Part shown: in pieces, positions 51,118 to 64,000 of the stretch
Layout: the number at the start of each line of letters is the position of its first letter
How positions within the stretch are numbered: position 1 is the first letter of the stretch
Assembly (NCBI RefSeq): GCF_035594125.1
Contig: NC_087158.1
Span: 7,614,501 to 7,678,500, forward strand
Source: Scylla paramamosain
Taxonomy: Eukaryota; Arthropoda; Malacostraca; Decapoda; Portunidae
Direction of reading: 5' to 3'
Length of the DNA: 64,000 nucleotides
Notes under the pieces: model-generated
What the model saw: the letters and a program-made list of their open reading frames with translations, nothing else
What the model was told of the DNA's origin: nothing
Databases searched by the model: none
Position numbers and translations under genes: made by a program

Positions 51118-51259
51118 TGAGACATAGTACACATTTGCAAGAGTCCAAGGCAAGACTATCCCACCATCTGTGTACCATGGAATGCTCCCAACAACTGGAG
51201 TTACCCACAACTGAGCAGCACTTGGTGCCAATAACCACTCATTCTCAGATACCCAACTC
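51118..51259 (-). CDS. Candidate exon A of a minus-strand host gene
   Basis: Minus-strand open segment of 142 bp ending at a consensus donor (TCTCA|GTGAGT, exon end 51118) and starting after TGATTTGCTTAG at 51259; the frame stays open further up to 51291. The product reads SWVSENEWLLAPSAAQLWV, then TPVVGSIPWYTDGGIVLPWT and LANVYYVS, with Trp and Pro spread as in folded or binding segments. It ends in phase 0, matching exon B. I do not recognise the protein. The opposite strand also has a short open frame (SPRQDYPTICVPWNAPNNWS), so strand choice rests on the better donor and the matching phase. Confidence 0.4.
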
Positions 51260-51469
51260 CTAAGCAAATCAGTGCTGCATCTGATTACCACTAGGACAAT
51301 ACTTAGTAAAAATGAACAAAGGTGGGGAGTTCCTCAGTCTATTACCATTACTGGGTAGGATACAGATGGAGAAATAGTACAAAAGACAGTTCAGTATTTA
51401 GTACAGTAGAGAACACTAACCCTCACCTATAGAAAGAGATCAGCCATCAATACTTTCAAAGGAATAATT
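51260..51469. other. Unassigned stretch before the right satellite array
   Basis: AT-rich sequence without recognised features; ordinary sequence ends and satellite begins near 51470. Confidence 0.5.
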
Positions 51470-54400
51470 TCATCACTTTTACGAAGAATTTGCCTTTAAG
51501 TATTTTTTAACCCCTTATATACCAAACCGCTAAAACGCATGCAAAACAAACTTTATGAAGAAACAGAATAACATTACCAAAAACATGTATTTTGAGTGTT
51601 TTTGATCATGTGATCTATAAAAACGCTTAAGTACATGCAAAGAACATTATGTTTGGGAAACAAAAGGACATTACGAGAAACGTGTATTATGAGTGTTTTT
51701 ATAAGTTCCTTAAGTACCAAAAAGCTAAAACTCACAAATAACACTCTTTATTTAGAAAATAAAAAAATTAAAAAATAAAATAAATAGGATTTTTTTTTTT
51801 TTTGTTATTCATCTTCATAGGTACCGAGATGACAAAATTCTGGGAAAATTCAGGGCAATTATGCGATAAAAGAATATTATCAAAAAAGTTAATTTCAGCT
51901 TTTTTTTTTTTCGGACTGTTATGTACTAAACCCTAAAGTGCATGCAAAGCCTCCAATATGAGGAAATAAACGACCTTACCAAAAATCTGTGTTTTGTGTG
52001 TTTTTAAGCATGTTAGGCACCAAAACGATAAATAATAAGGAACTCACTCTATATGGGAATCCAAAACAAAGTTGCTGAAAACGTGTCTTCTCAGTGTTTT
52101 ACGTAGAAAAACGCTAAAACGGATGCAAACCAACCAATATCAAGAAGTAGAAAAACATTACCAAAAAGGTATATTTTGAGTGTTTTTGAGCTTGTTACCT
52201 ACAAAAAAACGCGAAAATTGATACAAAGCACTCTATATTGGGAAACAAAGGGACATTGCAAGAAAAGTGTACAATGAATGTTTTATAGTTCAAAAGAACC
52301 ACAAGCCAAAAAATGCAAAAACTCGTGTATATGGAGAAGTCTCCTAGATACTAAAATGCTGAAACTCATGAATAGCACTCTTAATTGAGAAACAGAACAA
52401 CTTTACTAAATGCGTGTATTTTGAGTGCTTTTCACATTCTTAGTTACCAAAAACCCCAAATTACATGCGAAAATAGCTTTGTGGGGAAAAAAAAAAAGAC
52501 TTTACCAGAAAAGTGTCTTTTGAGTGTTTTTCAACGTGATAGGTAATAAAGCACTCAAAAGCAGGACAATCACATTACATTGGAATAAAAACATTTTTTT
52601 ACCAAGAACTTGCCTTTAAATGTTTTTGAGCTCCTTATATACAAAACTGCTAAAACGCATGCAAAACACACTTTATGGAGAAACAGAATAACATTACCAA
52701 AACCTTGTATTTTGAGTGTTTTTGATCATGTTATCTATAAAAACGCTTAAATACATGCAAAGAACCTTATGTTTGGGAAACGAAAGGACATTACGAGAAA
52801 CGTGTATTATGAGTGTTTTTAAGTTCCTTAAGTACCAAGAAGGTAAATCCCACAAATAACACTCATTATTGAGAAAAAATAAATAAATAAATAAAAAATA
52901 AAAAAAAATAGGATTTTTTTTTTCTTTATTTATCTTCATAGGTACCGAGATGCCAAAATTCTGGGAAAATTCAGGGCAATTATATGATAAAAGAATATTA
53001 TAAAAAAATTTAATTTTAGCTTTATTTTCGGCCTGTTATGTACCAAACCCTAAAGTGCATGCAAAGCCTCTTATATGAGGAAATTAAACGACCTTATCAG
53101 AAATCTCTTTTGAGTGTTGTTCAGCATGTTAGGCACCAAAACAATAAATAATAAAGAACTCACTCTATATGGGAATTCTAAACAAAATTACTGAAAACGT
53201 GTCTTCTCAGTGTTTTACGTAAAAAAACGCTCAAACGGGTGCAAGCAAACCAATATAAAGAAATAGAAAAACATTACCAAAAAGGTATATTTTGAGTGTT
53301 TTTGAGCTTGTTACCTATAAAAAACACGAAAATTGATGCAAAGCACTCTATAATGGGAAAGAAAAGGACATTGCAAGAAAAGTGTATAATGAGTGTTTTA
53401 TAGTTCAAAAGAACCACAAGGCAAAAAATCCAAAAACTAGTGTATATGAAGAAGTTTCGTAGATACCAAAATGCTAAAACTCATGAACAACACTCTTAAT
53501 TGAGAAACAGAACAATCTTACTAAATGTGTGTATTTTGAGTGCTTTTCACATTCTTAGTTACCAAAACCCCAAATTGCATGCGAAGCCAGCTTTATGTGG
53601 GGAAAAAAATGACATTACCAGAAAAAATGTCTTTTGAGTGTTTTTGAGCGTGTTAGGCAATAAAGCACTAAAAAGGAGGGCAATCACATTACATTGGAAT
53701 AAAACCAATTTTGAGCTCCTTATATAACAAAACACTAAAACGCATGCAAAATACACTTTATGGTGAAACAGAATAACATTACCAAAAATATGTACTTATT
53801 GTGTTTTTGATCATGTTACCAATAAAAACGCTTAAATGACATTAACAGAAAAAAATGTCTTTTAAGTGTTTTTGAGCGTGATATGCAACAAAGCACTAAA
53901 AAGCAAAAAAATCACATAACTTGGGAATAAAACTAACTTTTACGAAGAACTTGCCTTTAAATGTTTTTTTTAACTCCTTACATACCAAAACGCTAAAACG
54001 CATGTAAAACACACTTTATGGAGAAACAGAATAACTTCCAAAAATATGTATTTTGAGTGTTTTTGATCATGTTACTTATAAAAACGCTTAAATACATGTA
54101 AAGAACCCTATGTTTGTATAAGAAAAGGACATTAAGAAAATCGTGTATTATGAGTGTTTTTAAGTTCCTTAAGTAACAAAAAGCTAAAACACACAAATAA
54201 CACTTTATAGAGAAAAAAAAAATTTATTCATCTTCATAGGTACCAAAATTCTGGAAAAATTCAAGGAAATTTTGTAAAAAAAATTCATTTAAAAAAAATA
54301 TCTTTAGCTTTTTTCCAGAGTTATGTACCAAACCATGAAGTGCATGGAAAGCCACTTATATGGAGAAATTACTCGACTTTACCAGAAACCTGTCTTTTGA

Positions 54401-57400
54401 GTGTTTTTTCCAGCAATTTCAACAATATTACTGAAAACGTGTCTTTTCAGTGATTTACGTAGAAAAACGCTAAAACGGATGCAAACCAACCAATATGAAG
54501 AAATAGAATAACATTTTCAAAAAGACATTTTTTGATGTGTTTTTGAGCTTCTCACCTACAAAAAAATGCGAAAATGGATGAAACGCACTCTATATTAGGA
54601 AAGAAAAGGATATTACGAGAAACGTGTATAATGAGTGTTTTATAGTTTTAAAAGAACCACAAGGCAAAAAACTAAAAAAACTCGTGTACATAAAGAAGTT
54701 TCTTACATACCAAAATGCTGAATCTCATGAATAACATTTTTAATTAAGAAACAGAACAACCTTACTAAATGCCTGTGTTTTGAGTGTTTTTCACATTCTT
54801 AGTTACCAAAACGCCAAATACCATGCGAAACTAGCTTTATGTGGGAAAAAAAAAAATATTACCAGAAAATGTCTTTCGAGTGTTTTTGAGAGTGTTAGGC
54901 AATAAACCACTAAAAAGCAGGGCAATTACATTACATGGGAATAAAACCAACTTTTACCAAGAACATGCCTTTAGGTGTTTTTGAGCTCATTACATACCAA
55001 AACGCTAAAACAAATGCAAAACACCTTTTATGGAGAAACAATAACATTACCAAAAATATGTATTTTGAGTGTTTTTGATCATGTTATCTATAAAAACGCT
55101 TAAATACATGCAAAGAACCTTATGTTTGGGAAACGAAAGGACATTACGAGAAATATGTATTATGAGTGTTTTTTAGTTCGTTAAGTACCAAAAAGCTAAA
55201 ACCCACAAATAACACTCATTATTTAGAAAAATAAATAAATAAAAATAAAAAAATAGGATCTTTTTTTTTGTTATTCATCTTCATAGGTACCGAGATGCCA
55301 AAATTCTGGGAAAATTCCGGGCTATTATATGATAAAAGAAAATTATCAAAAAAGTTAATTTTAGTTTTTTTTTCGGACTGTTATATACCAAACCCTAAAG
55401 TGCATGCAAAGCCTTCTATATGAGGAAATTAAAGGAACTTAAAAGAAATCTGTCTTTTGAGTGTTTTTCAGAATGTTAGGCACCAAAACGATAAATAAAT
55501 AAGGAACTCACTCTATATGGGAATCCAAACAAAACTACTGAAAACGTGTCTTCTCAGTGTTTTACGTAGAAAAACGCTAAAACGGATGCAAACCAACCAA
55601 TTTAAAAAAAAATAGAAAAACATTACCAAAAAGGTAAATTTTGAGTTTTTTTGAGCTTGTTACTTACAAAAAACGCGAAAATTGATGCAAAGCACTCTAT
55701 ATTAGGAAATAAAAGGACATTGCAAGAAAAGTGTATAATGAGTGTTTTATAGTTCAAAAGAACCAAAAGGCAAAAAACGCAAAAACTTATGGATATTTTC
55801 CTAGTTTAGTTTAGTTTTCCTTAGTTTCCTAGATACCAAAATGCTGAAACTCATGAATAACCTTCCTAATTGAGAAACAGAACAACCTTACTAAATGCGT
55901 GTATTATGAGAGCTTTTCACATTCTTAGTTACCAAAACCCAAAATTGCATGCGAAACCAGCTTTATGTGAGAAAAAAATGACATTATCAGAAAAGTCTTT
56001 TGAGTGTTTTTGAGCCTGATAAGCAATAAAGCATTAAAAAGCAGGGCAATCACATTACATTTGAATAAAACCAATTTTTAATAAGAACTTGCCTTTAAGT
56101 CTTTTTGAGCCCCTTATATACCAAAACACTAAATCGCATGCAAAATACACTTTATGGTGAAACAGAATAAAATTACCTAAAACATGTATTTTGAGTATTT
56201 TTTATCATGTTATCTATAAAAACGCTTAAATACATGTTTGGGAAACAAAAGGACATTACGAGAAACGTATATTATGAGAGTTTTTAAGTTTAAGTGCCAA
56301 AAATCTAAAACCCACTCTTTATTTAAAAAAAAAATAAATAAATAAAAAAATAAAAAAAATAGGATTTTTTTTTTGTTATTCATCTTCATAGGTAACGAAA
56401 TGCCAAAATTCTGGGAAAATTCAAGGCAATTATATGATAAGAGAATATTATCAAAAAAGTTGATTTTAGCTTTTTTTTTCGGACTGTTATGTACGAAACC
56501 CTAAACTGCATGCAAACCCTCCTATATAAGGAAATGAAACGACCTTACCAGAAATCTGTCTTTTCATTGTTTTCAGCATGTTAAGCACAAAAATGATCAA
56601 TAATAAGCAACTCACTTTATATGGGAATCCAAAACAAAATTACTGAAAACGTGTGTTCCCAGTGTTTTACGTAGAAAAACGCTAAAATGGATGCAAACTA
56701 ACCAATATCAAGAAATAGAAAAAACATTAACAACAAGGTATATTTTGAGTGTTTTTGAGCTTGTTACCTACAAAAAAACGCTAAAATTGATACAAAGCCC
56801 TCTATATTGGGAAACAAAGGGACAATGCTAGAAAAGTGTATAATGAGTGTATTATAGTTCAAAAGAACAACAAGGCAAAAAACGCAAAAACTCGTGTATA
56901 TGGAGAAGTTTCCTAGATACCAAAATGCTGAAACTCATGAATAACACTCTTAATTGAGAAATAGAACAACCTTACCAAAATCGTGCATTTTGACTGTTTT
57001 TCATATTCTTAGTTACCAAAAACTCAAATTTCATGCGAAACCAGATTTATGTGGGAAAACATGACATTTCCAGAAAAATGTCTTTTGAGTGTTTTTGAGC
57101 GTGATAGGCAATAAAACACTAAAAAGCAGGGCAATCACTATTCATTGGAATAAAACCAATTTTTACCAAGAACTTGCATTTAAATGTTTTTGAGCTTCTT
57201 ATATACCAAACCGTTAAAACGCATGGAAAACAAACTTCATGGAGAAATAGAATAACATAACCAAAAACATGTAATTTGGGTGTTTTTATCATTTTATCTA
57301 TAAAAAACGCTTAAATACATGCAAAGAACATTATGTTTGGGAAAGAAAAGGACATTACGAGAAACGTGCATTATGAGTGTTTTTTTTTTAAGTTCCTTAA

Positions 57401-60240
57401 GTACCAAAAAGCTAAAACCAAAAAATAACACTCTTTATTTAGAAAATAAAAACAAAAAATAGGAATTTTTTTCATCTTCATAGGTACCGAGATGCCAAAA
57501 TTCTGGGAAATTTCAGGAAAATTATATGAACAAAAGAATATTATCAAAAAAGTTAATTTTAGCTTTTTTTTTCGGACTGTTATGTACCAAACCCTAAAGT
57601 GCATGCAAAGCCTCCTATATGAGGAAATAAAAAGACCTTACCAGAAATCTGCCTTTTGAGTGTTTTTCAGCATGTTAGGCACCAAAACGATAAATAATAA
57701 AGAACTCACTCTATATGGGAATCCAAAAGAAAATTACTGAAAATGTATCTTCTCAGTGTTTTACGTAGGAAAACGCAAAAACTCGTGTATATAAAGAAGT
57801 TTCTTAGATACCAAAATGCTGAAACTCATGAATAACAATTTTAATTGAGAAACAGAACAACCTTAGCAAATGCTGTATTTTGAGTGTTTTTCATATTCCT
57901 AGTTAGCAATACCCAAAATAGCATAAGAAACTAGCTTTATGAGGGAAAAAAAATTACATTATCAGAAGTGTTTTTTAATTATTTTTGAGCGTGTTAGGCA
58001 ATGAAGTACTAAAAAGCAAGGCAATCACATTACATGGGAATAAAACCAACTTTTTCCAAGAATTTGCCAATATGTGTTTTTGAGCTCCATACATATCAAA
58101 CGGCTAAAACGCATGGAAAACAAACTTTATTGAGAAACAGAATGGCATTACCAAAAACATGTATTTTGAGTGTTTTTGATCATGTTATCTATAAAAACGC
58201 TTAAATACATGCAAAGAACCTTATGTTTGGGAAACGTAAGTACATTACGAGAAACGTGTATTATGAGTGTTTTTAAGTTTCTTAACTACCAAAAAGCTAA
58301 AACCCACAAATAACACTCGTTATTTAGAAAGAAATAAAAAAATACAAAAAATAAAAAAAAGATTTTCTTTCTTTTTTTTTTTTTTTCATTCACCTCCATA
58401 GGTACCGAGATGCCAAAATTCTGGGAAAAATTAGGGCAATTATATGATAAGAGATTTTTATAAAAAAGTTGATATTAGTTTTTTTTCGGACTGTTATGTA
58501 CCAAACACTAAAGTGCATGCAAAGCCTCCCATATGAGGAAATTAAACGACCTTACCAGAAATCTGTGTTTTGAGTGTTTTTAAGCATGTTAGGCACCAAA
58601 ACGATAAATAATAAAGAACTCACTCTATATGGCAAACCCCCAAAAAATTACTAAAAACGTGTCTTCTCAGTGTTTTACGTAGAGAAACGCTAAAACGGAT
58701 GCAAACTAACCAATATCAAGAAGTAGAAAAACATTACCAAAAAGGTATATTTTGAGTGTTTTTGAGCTTGTTACCTACAAAAAAACGCGAAAATTGATAC
58801 AAAGCACTCTATATTGGGAAACAAAGGGACATTGCAAGAAAAGTGTATAATGAATGTTTTATAGTTCAAAAGAACCACAAGCCAAAAAACGCAAAAACTC
58901 GTGTATATGGAGAAGTCTCCTAGATACTAAAATGCTGAAACTCATGAATAGCACTTTTAATTGAGAAACAGAACAACTTTACTAAATGCGTGTATTTTGA
59001 GTGCTTTTCACATTCTTAGTTACCAAAATCCCAAATTGCATGTGAAACTAGCTTTATGTGGGAAAAAAAATGACATTACCAGGAAAGTGTCTTTTGAGTG
59101 TTTTTGAGCGTGATAGGCAATAAAGCACTAAAAAGCAGGGGAATCACTTTACATGGAAATAAAATCAATTTTTATCAAGAACTTGCTTTTAAGTGTTTTG
59201 AGCTCCTTATATACCAAAACGCTAAAATACATGCAAAACACACTTTATGGAGAAAGAGAATAACATTACCAAAACATATATTTTGAGTGTTTTTGATCAT
59301 GTTACCAATAAAAACGCTTAAATACATGCAAAGAACCCTATTTTTGGGAAACGAAAGGACATGACGAGAAACGTGTATTATCAGTGTTTTTAAGATCATT
59401 ATTTACCAAAAAGCTAAAAGCCACAAATAACACTCTTTATAGAGAAAAAATAAATAAATAAATAAAATAAAATAAAAAAATACGATATTTTTTTTTTCTT
59501 TTTAATCTTCACAGGTACCGAGATTCCAAAATTTGGGCAGAGTTCAGGAAATTGAGTCAATTATCAAAAAATTAATTTTAGCTTTTTTTTTCGTACTGTC
59601 ATGTACCAAACCCTAAAGTGCATGCAAAGCCACCTATATGGGGAAATTAAACGTCTTTGCTAGAAAACTGTCTTATGAGTGTTTTTCAGCTTGTTAGGCA
59701 CCCTAACGGTAAATAACATGCAAGTCACTCTATATGGGAATCTAAAACAAAATTACTGAAAAAGTGTCTTTTCGGTGTTTTACGTAGAAAAACGCTAAAA
59801 CGGATGCAAACCAACCAATAAGAAGAAATAAAATAACATTACCAAAAAGGTACATTTTGAGTGTTTTTGAGCTTGTTACCTACAAAAAACGCGAAAATGG
59901 ATGCAAAGCACTCCCTATTGGGAAACAAAAAGACATTACGAGAAACGTGTATAATGAGTGTCTTATTATTTTTGAGCAAAAAAACTTGTGGTTCAGAAGA
60001 ACCACAAGGCAAAAAAACGCAAAAACTCGTGTATATAAGGAAGTTTCTTTGATACCAAAATGCTGAAACTCATGAATAACAATATTAATTGAGAAACAGA
60101 ACAACCTTACCAAATGCGTATATTTTGAGTGTTTTTCACATTCTTAGCAAAACCCCAAATAGCACGCGAAACTATGTTGGAAAAAGAATGACATTACTAG
60201 ATGTGTCTTTTGAGTGTTTTTGAGCGTGTTAGGCAATAAA

Positions 60241-60276
<36 letters not shown>

Positions 60277-63200
60277 AAAACAGGGCAATAACATTACATG
60301 GGAATAAAATCAACTTTTACCAAGAACTTGCCTTGAAGTGTTTTTGACCTCCTTACAAACCAAAACGCTAAAACGCATGTAAAAAACTCCTTTATGGAGA
60401 AGCAGAATAACATTACTAAAAACATGTGTTTTAAGGGTTTTTAAGTGTTTTTAAGTGTTCCTTAAGTACCAAAACGTTAAAAACCAAAAATAACACTCTT
60501 TATAGAGAGAAAAAAATAAATAAAATAAAAAAATAGCTTTTTTTTCATATTGATTTTCATAGGTACCAAAATGCCAAAATTCTGCCAAAATTCAGCGAAT
60601 TTATGTGGAAAAAAGAACATTATCAAAAAAGTTAATTATAGCTCTTTTTTCGGATCTTTATGTACCAAACTCTAAAGTGCATGCCAGCTATATAAGGAAG
60701 TTAAACGACTTTACCAGAAACCTGTCTTTTCAGTGTTTTTGAGCATGTTAGGCACCAAAACGATAAATAATATGGAAGTCAGTCAATATGTGAATCCAAA
60801 ACAAAATTACTGAAAACGTGTCTTTTCAGTGTTTTACGTAGAAAAACGCTAAAACGGATGCAAACCAACAAATACGAAGAAATAGAATAACATTACCGAA
60901 AAGTGTTTTTGAGCTTTTTACCTACAAAAAACGCGCAAAAAGATGGAATGCACTCTATATTGGGAAGCAAAAGGACATTACGAGAAACGTGTATAATGAG
61001 TGTTTTATAGTTTCACAAGAACCACAAGGCAAAAAACGCAAAAACTCGTGTATATAGAGAAGTTTCTTGCATACCAAAACGCTAAAACTCATGAATAACA
61101 CTTTTAATTGAAAAACAGAACTACCTTACCAAATGTGTGTATTTTGAGTGTTTTTCACATTCTTAGTTACGAAAATCCCAAATTATATGCGAAACTAGCT
61201 TTATGTGGGAAAAAAATGACATTACAAGAAAAGTGTATTTTGAGTGTTTTTGAGCGTTATATGCAACAAAACACTAAAAAGCAAAATAATCACATTACAC
61301 TGGAATAAAACCAAATTTTACGAAGAACTTGCCTTTAATTTTTTTTTAACTCCTTACATACCAAAACGCTAAACGCATGGAAAACAACCTTTATGGAGAA
61401 ACAGAATAACATTACCAAAAACATGTATTTTGAGAGTTTTTTGATCATGTTACCTATAAAATCGCTTAAATACATGCAAAGAACCCTATGTTTGTGAAAC
61501 GAAAGGACATTACGAAAATCGTGTATTATGAGTATTTTTAAGTTCCTTAAGTACCAATAATCTAAAACCCACAAATAACACTCTTTATTGAGAAAAAAAT
61601 AATAAAAAAATAGATTTTTTTTGTTATTCATCTTCATAGGTACCGACATGCCAAAATTCTGAGAAAATTCAGGGAAATTATGTGAAAAAAACAAAAAAAA
61701 AATAATTCTAGCTTTTTCCGGAGTTATGTACGAAACCTGGAAGTGCATGCAAAGCCACCTATATGGGGAAAATTACGCGACTTTACAAGAAACGTGTCTT
61801 TGGGTGTTTTCAGCAATTTCAACAATATTACTGAAAACGTGTTTTTTCAGTTTTAGCGTAGAACGCTAAAACGGATGCAAACCAACCAATAAGAAGAAAT
61901 AGAATAACATTACAAAAAAGTTGAGTGTTTTTGAGCTTGTTACCTACAAAAAACGCAAAAATGAATGCAAAGAAGTCTATATTGGGAAACAAAAGTATAT
62001 TACAAGAAAATTGTATAATCAATGTTTTAATAGTTTTCAAAAACCATAAGGCAAAAGACGCAAAAACTCGTGTATATGGAGATTTTCTTAGATACCAAAA
62101 TGCTGAAATTCATGAATAACACTTGTAATTGAGAAACAGAACAACCTTACCAAATGAGTGTATTTGAGTGTTTTTCGCATTCTTAGTTACCAAAACCCGA
62201 AATTACGTGCGAAACTAGCTTTATGTTGGAAATAAATGACATTACCAGAAAAAAAAGTGTCTTTTGAGTGTTTTTGAGCTTGTTAGGCAATAAAGCACAA
62301 AAAAGCAGGGCAATGACATTACATGGGAATAAAACCAACATTTACCAAGAACTTGTCTTTAAGTGCTTTTCAGCTCCTGACATACTAAAATGCTAAAATG
62401 CATGCAAAACACCCTTTATTGAGAAACAAAATAACATTACGAGAAACATGAATTTTCAGTGTTTTTGATCTCTTACGTATAAAAACGCTTAAATACATGC
62501 AAAGAACCCTATGTTTGGGAAACGAAAGGACATTACGAGTAACGTGTATTATGAGTGTTTTTAAGTTCCATGAGTACTAAAAGAGTTCAAACCCACAAAT
62601 AACAGTCTTTATAGAGAAAATAAATAAATAAATTAAATTTAGGATTTTTTTTTTTGTTATTTATCTTCATAGGTACCGAGATGCCAATATTCTGGCAAAA
62701 TTTAGGGAAATTATTTGAAAAAAATAATATTTTGAAAAAAGTTAATTTTAGCTTTTTTTCGGACTGTTATGTACCAAACCCTAAAGTGTATGCAAAGCCA
62801 CCTACATGAGGAAATTAAACGACTTTACCAGATACCTGTCTTTTGAGTTTTTTTTCAGCAAGTTAGGCACCAAAACGATAAATAATATGGAAGTCACTCT
62901 TTATGGGAATCCAAAAGAAAATTACTGAAAACGTGTCTTTTTTAGTGTTTTACTTAGAAAAACATTGAAACGGATGCAAACAAACCAATATGAAAAAATA
63001 GAATCATATTACTAAAAAGTTATATTTTGAGTGTTTTTGAGCTTGTTACCTACAGAAAACGCGAAAATAGTTGCAAAGCACTCTATATTGGGAAAGAAAA
63101 GGACATTACGAGAAACGTGTATAATGAGTGTTTTATAGTTTCACAAGAACAACAAGGCAAAACACGCAAAAACTCGAGTATATGGAGATGTTTCTTAGAT

Positions 63201-63510
63201 ACCAAAATGCTGAAATTCATGAAGAACACTCTTAATTGAGAAACAGAACAACCTTACCAAATGGGTGTATTTTGAATCTTTTTAACATTCTTACTTAGCA
63301 AAACCCCAAATTGCATGCAAAACTAGCTTTGTGTGAAAAAAAAATATTACCAGAAAAGTGTCGAGTTTTTTTGAGCGTGTTAGGCAATAAAGCACTAAAA
63401 AGCAGGGCAATCACATTACATGGGAATAAAACCAACTTTTACCAATAACTTGCCTTTAATTGTTTTTAAGCTCCTTACATACGACAACGCTAAAACGCAT
63501 ACAAAACAAG
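51470..63510 (+). repeat. Satellite array, HOR block 4
   Basis: Same family, order and orientation as blocks 1 and 2. From about 53165 it follows 9540-21370 unit by unit, including private variants: GGGAATTC with GGGTGCAA (53173/9540), the shortened unit with GAAAACGCAAAAACTCGTGT (57770/14030), the CA-A tract (60242/16481) and the hairpin (61852/18103). Near 62060 it jumps to the sequence equivalent to 19955, so about 1.6 kb of block 2 has no counterpart. The first 1.7 kb (51470-53165) resembles other HOR units such as 4.3-6 kb. Confidence 0.92.
60242..60280 (+). repeat. (CA)n-A tract inside a satellite monomer
   Basis: CA run of about 13 bp followed by about 26 A residues, at the same monomer position as 16481-16511. 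Slightly longer than that copy. Confidence 0.85.
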
Positions 63511-63796
63511 TATTTTGAGTCTTTTGTAAGATTGTTACGTAAAAAAAACGCCTAAATGAATCGGAAATATCGTATATGGGAAAAATTAAAAGATATTACG
63601 AGAAACGTGTTTTATGAGTGTTTTTGATTTTCGTGGTATCAAAAGGGTAAAACGCATGAAAAACACTCTATATGGAGAAACAGAACAATACTGCCAAAAA
63701 AAAGAAAAGTGCATTTTGAGTGTTATGACATTGTTAGTTACCAAAAAGCCAAAACTCATGCAAAGACCCATCCCATATATAGATATATGAAACGAC
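63511..63796 (+). repeat. Diverged monomers, direct copy of 21371-21650
   Basis: Starts with GAGTCTTTTGTAAGATTGTT as at 21370 and continues through AAAGCCAAAACTCATGCAAA to ATATATAGATATATGAAACG, matching 21371-21650. It is cut off at 63796 by an inversion junction. Confidence 0.87.
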
Positions 63797-64000
63797 TCAA
63801 AAACACTCAAAATATACCTTTTTGGTAATGTTTTTTTTTTCTATTTCTTGATATTGGTTGGTTTGCATCCATTTTAGCGTTTTTTCTACGTAAAACACTG
63901 GGAACACACGTTTTCAGTAAATTTGTTTTGGATTCCCATATAAAGTGAGTTCCTTATTATTGATCATTTTGGTGCTTAACATGCTGAAAACACTGAAAAG
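63797..64000 (-). repeat. Satellite in inverted orientation at the window end
   Basis: From CAAAAACACTCAAAATATAC onward the satellite reads in reverse. Private variants (GGGAACACACG, TTATTGATCATTTTGGTGCT) match the reverse complement of 56575-56770. The inverted block runs off the right edge. Confidence 0.87.

Overview
This is a 64-kb piece of an AT-rich animal genome with no prokaryotic features. Spliced-looking exon fragments, non-LTR retrotransposons, a Penelope-like element with a GIY-YIG endonuclease, TTAA-type and pogo-type DNA transposons and very long (TC)n, (GA)n and (AT)n tracts suggest an arthropod. A decapod crustacean, perhaps a crab, is my best guess from the repeat families; this is inference, not proof.

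About two thirds of the window (1-23.66 kb, 26.20-26.35 kb, 27.02-32.79 kb, 51.47-64.0 kb) is one satellite family. Its basic monomer is about 97 bp. About eleven diverged monomers plus an AT-rich spacer form a higher-order unit (HOR) of about 1.1 kb, repeated in tandem. The largest feature is a giant imperfect palindrome: 15.94-24.31 kb is repeated inverted at 26.36-32.79 kb, including HOR satellite, an outer zone of diverged monomers and a decayed CR1-like LINE. The 2-kb centre holds the rest of that LINE, split by a 1.2-kb non-autonomous piggyBac-like (TTAA) element, and a scrap of HOR satellite. The block at 53.2-63.8 kb is a direct second copy of 9.5-21.65 kb. Smaller inversions lie at 8.57-9.05 kb and after 63.80 kb.

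The island between the arrays (32.8-51.5 kb) holds: a LINE 3' fragment (32.8-33.4 kb, +); a degenerate Jockey-like LINE (33.6-35.2 kb, +); a CR1-like LINE copy (36.36-39.36 kb, -) interrupted by a Penelope-like element with a 13-bp target duplication (37.84-39.14 kb); a nearly complete two-ORF LINE whose ORF2 has one in-frame TGA (41.4-45.8 kb, -); a second, truncated LINE with an endonuclease domain (46.0-47.95 kb, -); and a possible pogo/Tigger-like element (49.08-49.74 kb).

Host-gene content is sparse and uncertain. There is a Ser/Pro-rich exon at 40.15-40.63 kb (+), two phase-compatible exon candidates on the minus strand at 51.12-51.26 and 50.37-50.50 kb, and weaker exon candidates around the (AT)n tract at 48.2-48.5 kb. 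I recognise no complete host gene, RNA gene or CRISPR array. The many short open frames inside the satellite are translations of repeat DNA. All similarity statements come from reading the sequence by eye; no identities were computed.
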